45,900 bases of DNA, taken from NCBI GenBank assembly GCA_003576845.1, contig QEVJ01000030.1, positions 1-45,900 on the forward strand, read 5' to 3'. The position numbers were made by a program, and so were the translations under genes. This DNA comes from Planctomycetota bacterium (lineage in GTDB: Bacteria > Planctomycetota > Planctomycetia > Pirellulales > PLA5). Of this stretch, positions 40,309 through 45,900 are shown piece by piece. Positions within the stretch are counted from its first letter, which is position 1. Every line of letters begins with the position of its first letter. The notes beneath the pieces were generated by a model. The model did not search any database. It was not told where the DNA came from and worked only from the letters and a program-made list of their open reading frames with translations.

Positions 40309-40454
40309 CTTGCATGGGCCGCTCGTTCGCCAGCCGCAACGGCTCAAAGAAGCAAAGCTCGACGATTGCGGGGTGCCGCAGGTCTGAATTGTCGCCGTCG
40401 AGATTCGGGGTTTCCAATGCGCGCTTCGATGCCGCACGACGGCGCCACGGCATG

Positions 40455-40721
40455 CTAGCGATTCGGCCCGAGCCGCTCGAACGGCAGCTTGAGTTCGTCT
40501 TCGAGTTCGGTCCGTTTGCCGGGACGGAACACGAGGGCCAGGGCGATGAGCGGCACGAAGATCGCCACGCCATATTCGAGCGCGTAAACCGGCTCTTTGG
40601 GCGGTTCCGCGGCCTGCCTCGGCGGCGCACCGAGTACGAGGTTCGTGCACGCAAAGAAAATGGCCGCGGCGAGCGTCAAGCGACGCCCGAGCGGCCATGA
40701 ATCGCAAATAAGTCGTCGCAT
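40455..40721 (-). CDS. Small secreted or membrane protein of unknown function
   Basis: 88 residues. There is a hydrophobic signal/anchor near residues 14-31 (RLTLAAAIFFACTNLVLG, cut near GAPPR). A short Pro/Glu linker (PPRQAAEPPKEPVY) is followed by a second hydrophobic stretch 'YGVAIFVPLIALALVF' and a charged C-terminus (RPGKRTELEDELKLPF). The arrangement gives a single-pass inner membrane protein after signal cleavage. No family is recognised; similar short proteins are common in planctomycetes. It is on the minus strand 112 bp after the dockerin gene stop. Confidence 0.72.
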   Translation of the reverse strand: MRRLICDSWPLGRRLTLAAAIFFACTNLVLGAPPRQAAEPPKEPVYALEYGVAIFVPLIALALVFRPGKRTELEDELKLPFERLGPNR

Positions 40722-40833
40722 CGCGGGCTTTCCGACGGGAACGAAGGCGGTTTTCGATCGCTCCCGTTATGATAACCCGGCACTGGCGGCGAAAGCAAAT
40801 ACAACTCCGCAAACGCGACGTGCGCCCGCTGCC

Positions 40834-43800
40834 CTAACGGCGGCGGACGGCCCGGAGCGACTCGGCGAGCGACGTGGCGACGCGGCCGATCGCCCGATCG
40901 ACGCTTCGTGCGTCGAGGGCGAACGTTTCTCCGCGGTCCGATGCCGCGGCGCCTCCACGCCGCGCCGCACGGGCAGCAAGACCGGCTTCCGCGCGATCTG
41001 CCCGAGCGCGGGCCGAAGCGTCGTCGAGGCTGCGGCGACCGGCCACGAGCGCGCCGGGAGCAGCGGCGCGTTCGCCCGCCTTCTGACCCATCGCCTGTTG
41101 CACAGCAATCGCGTCGTTCAGGTTGACGAAGCCGTCGCCGTTCACGTCGCCGGCGTACCGATCGGCGCCTTGGCCCATACCGAATCCGGCCACGACCATC
41201 GCCACGTCGGCCACGTCGACGACGCCGTCCTCGTTCAAGTCCGCGGCCATAAACGGCGGCGGCGTCACGTTGATGACGACTGTCGCGACGTCCGAGAGCC
41301 GCTCGCCGTCGGTGGCGCGGTAGCTGAACGAGTCGGAACCGACGAAGCCCGCATTCGGCGCGTAGGTGAATCCGCCGTCGGCCGTAAACGTCAGCGTTCC
41401 ATGCGCCGGCGGATCGACTAGCCGGGCCGTCATATAGTCGCCATCGGGATCGACGTCGTTAAACAGCACGCCGCCACTCACCGGTCCGGCCACGTCGCCG
41501 TGGAGATACAGGTCGAAGCTCATGTCGTTGCTCGTGGCGCTGGCCTGATGCACTTCGACGGCCAGGATGTTACGGCCGGACACGAGCCGCGCGAGATTGA
41601 GATCGAACGGCAGGAAAGTGTTCTCTTCGTCGCCCGCGACCGCCGAGTGGGCAAGCGAGTTCTGCCCAGGCGATGATGCGTTGCTGGCGACGACGGTCGT
41701 GTTGTTCAGGTACACAATGGCGCCGTCATCGCGCAACAGATCTAGGCGCAGCGTGTGGATTTCGGACAGGGCGTTTATAGTCAACTCGCGCCGAAAGAAG
41801 GTCGTAACGTGTCGATTGTTGACGTCGCCACCGAAATTGATGACCGTCGTTTCGTCGCCGTCGCCATAGCCGAATTGGGCCTGTCCCGTCGACCAGGTCG
41901 TGTCGTCATATTCGAGAGTTCGCCACGACGAACTGAGGTTCGATCCGTCGTCGAGATACCGCCACGTCGACCCGGCCGGAATGAGGACCTGACGCTCCGC
42001 CGGCGCGGCCACGACGACGAGCGGCGCGCCGGCGGCAGTCGAAAACACGTCGCCGAACGCCAGCGGGGCGTCGGGCGACGCATTCACGCGAATCGTCACC
42101 GTCGCCTCGTCGCCGACGCCGAAGCCATCTTCGGCGCGATAGGTGAACTGGTCGTCGCCGGCAAAGTTTGCGGCGGGAATGTACTGAAATCCACCGTCCG
42201 CCGCGAGCGCGAGCGTGCCGTGCTGCGGCGGCGCGACAACAATGGCCGTCTCCACGTCGCCGCCGTCGCTCGCATCGTTCGTCAGCACGCCGAACGAGGC
42301 CGAAATGTTGAGCACGTCGTCTTCGTCGACGAAGTACAAGTCGTCGCCGGCCGTAACGATGCTGCTGACGATTTCGATCGACACGGTGGCCGCGTTCGAC
42401 ACTCGGCCGTCGAGATCTTCGACGGTGTAGGTGAAACTATCGTCACCCAAGTAGTCCGCATTCGGCGTGTAGACGATGCTGCCCGAGGCGAGCACTTCGG
42501 CCGTTCCATGTTGCGGCGCCGCGACGATCGCCACGGAGCCGACGTCGAGAAACGCCCCGCGCGGTTCGTCGTTGGCGAGCACGTCGATCGTGACCGGCTG
42601 CGCGCCTTTTGTAATGGCAGCGTCGTCGCCCGCGATCGGCGCTTCGTCGGTCGAGGCGACGGCGATGGTTACCGTCGCAGGATTCGACAGGCGGCCCGTC
42701 GGCGCGTCGACGTCGGCATTTGCCCGCAAGGCAAAGCTGATGTCGCTGCTCGTGGAATGGCTCTGATGAATTTCGACGGCAATTACATTTATACCGTCGC
42801 GCAATGTACCGAGTTGCGCACTTTCCAGAGAGAAGGTTACCGTCGACTCTTCACCCGCGAAAATCGCGGGCGTCTGGCTCGTCACTGGGCCGGTGGGCAT
42901 TCCCGCTCGGCCGACTTCCGTTCCGTTCAAGTAGATGACTGCGCCGTCGTCGTAGACGGTCGACAATTCCAAACGCTCAACGGCGCCGGCGTCCGCGAGA
43001 TCAAACGCGTGGCGAAAATAGGTTGTGATGTACTTTGCATTCGAATTGCCGCCAAACGAAACCACCGTCGCTTCGTCGCCGTCGCCGTAACCCAATTCGG
43101 CCGGGCCGGACATCCACGCGCTGTCGTCGAACTCCGTGTCCCGCCACGTCGTTCCCTGGTCGGTGCCGTCGTCCAGGTATTTCCAAACGGCAGAGATCGG
43201 TACGATTTCGACATTGCCCGTATCGCCGCCGACCGGCGCTGCGTCGCGGACGGTGTACTCGAGCGTATCTACGCCTGAGAACCCGGATTTCGCCTCGTAG
43301 GTGATCGCGCCCGTCTCTGGGTCGACCGTTGCCGTGCCGTTGGTTGGCGGGGTGACGATGGACACCGATTCCGGCCGCAGCGGGAAATCGTTCGGCGGGT
43401 CGCCGGGTTCGTCGTTGGCGAGCACGGGAATCGCAACCGGCGCGGTGCCCGCCGTTTGCGCTTCGTCGTCGACGGCGAGCGGGCCAACGCCTTGAACCGT
43501 GACCGTGACGGTCGCTTCGTTCGACCAACGGCCCGTGGGACCGACGTCGGCGATCAATTCGGGCTGAACCATTAAGTCGGAACTTGCGATCGTGTCGTTG
43601 AGGCCCTGGACGGCGAGAATGTTTGCGCCAACGCCCGGTTTCAGCACGACTCCCGCGGCCCCGAGGTCGATCTCGAACTCGTCTTGCATGACCGCCTGGG
43701 CCTCATTCCGCGCGCCGCCGGTCGCCAGCGAATTCCAAGTCGGAGAGCTTGGAGCACTCGCGGAGACGATCTGAACTCCATTGATCCAAGCGACGAAACC

Positions 43801-45081
43801 GTCCTCGTACCGCATGCGCAGCCGCAAGCCGGCAACGCCGTCGGGATTCGCCACCGTGAACGGGTAGCGGACGAAGACCGACCCGTTGATGTTCTGCATG
43901 GTCACCAAGCCATTCTGGATGAAAGGCTCGTAATCCACGCTTGGGTCCGTGTCGTAGCCAACGCCTCCCGTGCCCACCAGCCACGTCGAATCGTTAAACG
44001 CGCCTGAGCCAGTCCATGCGTCGGCGATCGGCCCTGTCGGAACCAATCGGCGATGGGCCGCGGTCGTCGAGACGACGGTGACCGGCGTCGTGGGTTCGCC
44101 GGGCAGTGAGACGCCGGCCGTGTCGCGAACGCGGTACGTGAACGTATCCGTGCCGCGGAACCCGACTTCGGGCGTGTACGTGATCGCGCCGGTCGTCGGG
44201 TTCGTCGCGTACGTACCATGCGCCGGCGTTTGGACGACCTGAACCGTCGCCGGATTGATAGGGTACGCGCCGGGCAGGTCGTTCGCCAACACGTCGATGG
44301 TGGTCGGCGCGTCGGTGGGTGTTACCGCACTGTCGTTCGTCGTCGTCGTCGTCGGCTCGGCCAGGTCGGCATCGAGCGTCGCTTGGATTACGAAGTCCTG
44401 CGTAACGGGAAAGCTTCCGACTTGCGGTCGGTCGAATCCGCGGACAGCGAGCACGTTCGCCCCGTCGCGCAACGCGCCGGCATGCGCGGAAATATCGTAC
44501 ATCGTAAACGCCGCAGAGGCGTCTTGAGCGAACGCCGCTGCTGCCGCGCTCCACGCGGGATACGCGTCCGGGGCCGCGTTTTGCCGCGCGACTTCGACGC
44601 CGTTGAGATACGCAATGAACCCATCGTCGAAGCGCATCTTGAGCGTCAAGCCCTCAACGAGGTCTGCGTCGGCGACGTTGAACGGGACGCGCAGGAACGA
44701 CGTGTTCGTCGTGCCGACCATCGCGGCGGCATTGATGCTGGCAAACGCGGAGTATTTCGCGGCCGGAGTGATCGGCGCGCCAATGCCGTTCGGTCCGCCA
44801 ACGGCCGACGCGGTCCACGCCGAATCGTCGAACGACTCGTCGCTGCCGTTCCAGTCGATACCGGCGTCATCGTAGATGACTTGCGTAACGACGATGCCCC
44901 GCGACGGCGTCGTTTCCGTAACGAGCGGCACGACGGCGAGCATCGCCCGTTGTTCTAGGATTTCGAGCGCAAGATCGCGCCGGATCCTGCGGCGCGCACC
45001 GTATGGCGCGCGTGCCTTTCGGAACCGGTAGCCGTTCTGAGGCGGCGAAAAACGGAGTCTCTGCGCAGAAGACGCGAACAT
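40834..45081 (-). CDS. Giant extracellular LEPR-XLL protein with cadherin-like repeats and dockerin
   Basis: 1415 residues with GGGGAGG 6 nt before the ATG. The N-terminus is basic, with LEILEQRAMLA at residues 39-49, the LEPR-XLL type motif of planctomycete surface proteins. Two module types alternate. One is a beta-sandwich of about 150 residues ('WKYLDDGTDQGTTWRDTEFDDSAWMSG', 'YFRHAF', 'DDGAVIYLNGTEVGR', 'GINVIAVEIHQS'), seen four or so times. The other is a cadherin/VCBS-like unit ('TIDVLANDEPRGAFLDVGSVAIVAAPQHGTAEV', 'DSFTYTVEDLDG'), seen six or so times. A dockerin I domain with two Ca-binding loops ('DLNEDGVVDVADVAMVVAGF', 'DVNGDGFVNLNDAIAVQQAM') precedes an 81-residue Ala/Arg-rich tail, which is unusual. 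It probably functions in adhesion or surface assembly, with cohesin partners unknown. Confidence 0.92.
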   Translation of the reverse strand: MFASSAQRLRFSPPQNGYRFRKARAPYGARRRIRRDLALEILEQRAMLAVVPLVTETTPSRGIVVTQVIYDDAGIDWNGSDESFDDSAWTASAVGGPNGIGAPITPAAKYSAFASINAAAMVGTTNTSFLRVPFNVADADLVEGLTLKMRFDDGFIAYLNGVEVARQNAAPDAYPAWSAAAAAFAQDASAAFTMYDISAHAGALRDGANVLAVRGFDRPQVGSFPVTQDFVIQATLDADLAEPTTTTTNDSAVTPTDAPTTIDVLANDLPGAYPINPATVQVVQTPAHGTYATNPTTGAITYTPEVGFRGTDTFTYRVRDTAGVSLPGEPTTPVTVVSTTAAHRRLVPTGPIADAWTGSGAFNDSTWLVGTGGVGYDTDPSVDYEPFIQNGLVTMQNINGSVFVRYPFTVANPDGVAGLRLRMRYEDGFVAWINGVQIVSASAPSSPTWNSLATGGARNEAQAVMQDEFEIDLGAAGVVLKPGVGANILAVQGLNDTIASSDLMVQPELIADVGPTGRWSNEATVTVTVQGVGPLAVDDEAQTAGTAPVAIPVLANDEPGDPPNDFPLRPESVSIVTPPTNGTATVDPETGAITYEAKSGFSGVDTLEYTVRDAAPVGGDTGNVEIVPISAVWKYLDDGTDQGTTWRDTEFDDSAWMSGPAELGYGDGDEATVVSFGGNSNAKYITTYFRHAFDLADAGAVERLELSTVYDDGAVIYLNGTEVGRAGMPTGPVTSQTPAIFAGEESTVTFSLESAQLGTLRDGINVIAVEIHQSHSTSSDISFALRANADVDAPTGRLSNPATVTIAVASTDEAPIAGDDAAITKGAQPVTIDVLANDEPRGAFLDVGSVAIVAAPQHGTAEVLASGSIVYTPNADYLGDDSFTYTVEDLDGRVSNAATVSIEIVSSIVTAGDDLYFVDEDDVLNISASFGVLTNDASDGGDVETAIVVAPPQHGTLALAADGGFQYIPAANFAGDDQFTYRAEDGFGVGDEATVTIRVNASPDAPLAFGDVFSTAAGAPLVVVAAPAERQVLIPAGSTWRYLDDGSNLSSSWRTLEYDDTTWSTGQAQFGYGDGDETTVINFGGDVNNRHVTTFFRRELTINALSEIHTLRLDLLRDDGAIVYLNNTTVVASNASSPGQNSLAHSAVAGDEENTFLPFDLNLARLVSGRNILAVEVHQASATSNDMSFDLYLHGDVAGPVSGGVLFNDVDPDGDYMTARLVDPPAHGTLTFTADGGFTYAPNAGFVGSDSFSYRATDGERLSDVATVVINVTPPPFMAADLNEDGVVDVADVAMVVAGFGMGQGADRYAGDVNGDGFVNLNDAIAVQQAMGQKAGERAAAPGALVAGRRSLDDASARARADRAEAGLAARAARRGGAAASDRGETFALDARSVDRAIGRVATSLAESLRAVRRR

Positions 45082-45134
45082 AGATACCTCCCCTTGGCCC
45101 GAGATGTGACGGTTGTTCCGAACCGGCGAGCCGC

Positions 45135-45164
45135 AGTCTACCGCAAGCGGGGGAACGAAGTCAA
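45135..45164 (-). promoter_or_regulatory. Promoter for the giant dockerin protein gene
   Basis: On the minus strand, TTGACT (45164-45159) and TAGACT (45140-45135) are spaced by 18 bp, giving a start near 45128 and a leader of about 47 nt. Confidence 0.55.
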
Positions 45165-45329
45165 CAAAAATCCGGAGCGGTTGAGGACGCTCCTGGAATG
45201 GTCGAGTTTAGGGGTTCTCGTGCTCAGCGCGAAATTTGCCGGGAACTTCGCGGCGAGGCGCCTCGTCCAAGGAATCGACCATTCGCATTCGGATCGAACG
45301 AACCTCTAGCTGGTTACGGGAGCCACGCC

Positions 45330-45900
45330 ATGCGCGGCCTGGGCCCTCCGATCGCGCTCCTCGTATTCTTGGCGGTTGCCGAGGTGCCGTCGCCGGCATC
45401 GCGGTCGAACAATTCGGCCGGCGATTCGGCGAGCGTTCTGCTTAGTCGGCGAGCGATTTCGTCGCCGACCACAACGGACGGCTGCCTTTGTCTGAGCAAC
45501 GAGACCGCGAACGACGGCAAATCCGTCGAAGCTTCGCCGTTCGCCATCCGCGATCTCGCCTTGCTGACTTCGCTCGACGACTTCTCCTACGACGATCGCG
45601 CACACTGGCACGCCCACGGCAAGCAAATGTGCCAATCCGGTTGTGCGGTCAGCAATCATCCGACGCGCGACCTTTCGCGGGCCGAGTTCCGCCGCCTTGT
45701 GGCGGAATATGGCGCTTCGCCGGCGGGCGAAAGCGGTCCGGGGTTCGAGGCATTGCTGTACTACGGCAAGCAAACGCGCGACCTGCTGGCGCGCGACGGG
45801 GCCTCGCCGCTCGACGCGGAACACGTGCGGCGATTGACCCGCGAGCTTTCGCGAACGCACGCCCGCGTTTCCTTCCGGATTACGGATGCGGACGGCCGCC
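45330..45900 (+). CDS. Hypothetical secreted protein (partial, right edge)
   Basis: 190 codons are visible from the ATG at 45330, with GGGAG 8 nt upstream, and no stop before the edge. A short signal peptide (MRGLGPPIALLVFLAVAEVP) is followed by a Ser/Asn-rich linker. Then comes a folded region: 'DGCLCLSNETANDGK', 'FAIRDLALLTSLDDFSYDDRAHWHAHGKQMCQSGCAVSNHPTRDLSRAEFRRLVAEYG', 'FEALLYYGKQTRDLLAR'. Four Cys (two pairs, CLC and CQSGC) could form disulfides. I do not recognise a family, and the remainder lies outside the window. It diverges from the dockerin gene. Confidence 0.75.
   Translation, partial: MRGLGPPIALLVFLAVAEVPSPASRSNNSAGDSASVLLSRRAISSPTTTDGCLCLSNETANDGKSVEASPFAIRDLALLTSLDDFSYDDRAHWHAHGKQMCQSGCAVSNHPTRDLSRAEFRRLVAEYGASPAGESGPGFEALLYYGKQTRDLLARDGASPLDAEHVRRLTRELSRTHARVSFRITDADGR

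Noticed and set aside
40038-40700. Possible plus-strand gene over the small RNA region
   Set aside because: It runs through heptad repeats and is antisense to the small membrane protein gene. No ribosome site and no protein features.

Overview
The window reads as a stretch of a planctomycete chromosome, most like the Pirellulales. This is inferred from gene content, not from a phylogenetic marker. The indicators are a DUF1559 pilin-like protein, a Tat-exported Gfo/Idh/MocA oxidoreductase, a DUF1080 protein, a LEPR-XLL/dockerin giant protein, a PEP-CTERM protein, a multihaem cytochrome fused to HEAT and TPR repeats, and high GC content. An LpxL-type acyltransferase points to a lipid A-bearing outer membrane. 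I see no rRNA, tRNA, CRISPR array, transposase, integrase or phage gene.

Layout. 1-1704 (-): 5' part of an AddB-like helicase/nuclease, running off the left edge. 2079-4549 (+): DUF1559 protein, rhodanese and a very Cys-rich secreted protein. 4737-7289 (-): octahaem cytochrome with HEAT/TPR domains. 7526-7900 (+): GxxExxY protein flanked by palindromes. 8002-14247 (-): seven-gene co-oriented run (two unknowns, oxidoreductase, Uma2-family protein, serine hydrolase, SLC13-type permease). 14745-20895 (+): unknown secreted protein, then a VWA/STN-like protein and a DUF2135-like protein ending at a strong terminator. 21001-23513: lipoprotein (-), LpxL-like acyltransferase (+), thioesterase (-) and rpsR (-). 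24231-31388: PEP-CTERM protein (+), PlsC-like acyltransferase (-), cysteine desulfurase (-), large secreted unknown (+), alpha/beta hydrolase (-). 31639-33264 (+): TPR lipoprotein and a duplicated-domain protein. 33419-35829 (-): GspE/PilB-like protein with lost nucleotide-binding motifs, plus a CvpA-like membrane protein. 36014-37501 (-): DUF1080-metallopeptidase fusion. 37656-40026 (+): dGTPase-like HD protein and PIN-TRAM membrane protein. About 40203-40308 (+): candidate structured small RNA. 40455-45081 (-): small membrane protein and giant dockerin protein. 45330-45900 (+): start of an unknown secreted protein cut by the right edge.

The most distinctive feature is the density of small non-coding repeats. 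The main class is arrays of degenerate 7-bp units, in perfect 7-bp register but with different unit sequences at different loci, usually arranged as two facing (inverted) arms (3775-3913, 15882-15977, 30312-30410, 38842-38955, 40040-40140). Octamer (12293-12369) and 9/10-mer (7415-7481, 7913-7972) versions also occur. Other families are a 'GTAGGGTGGGTCGAACGAAG' type, a 'GTAGGAGGCGAATCC' type, a 'TAGGACGGACTT' palindrome and a 'CACTGGCTCAGCCAGTG' palindrome. Several copies lie inside or at the edges of genes. They add peptide loops to the cytochrome, appear to supply the signal-peptide core of the serine hydrolase, and provide the stop codons of two genes.

Functionally the region mixes housekeeping genes (rpsR, cysteine desulfurase, dGTPase, lipid acyltransferases) with envelope and extracellular proteins typical of planctomycetes. 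Apart from short co-oriented gene pairs, few genes form an obvious pathway.
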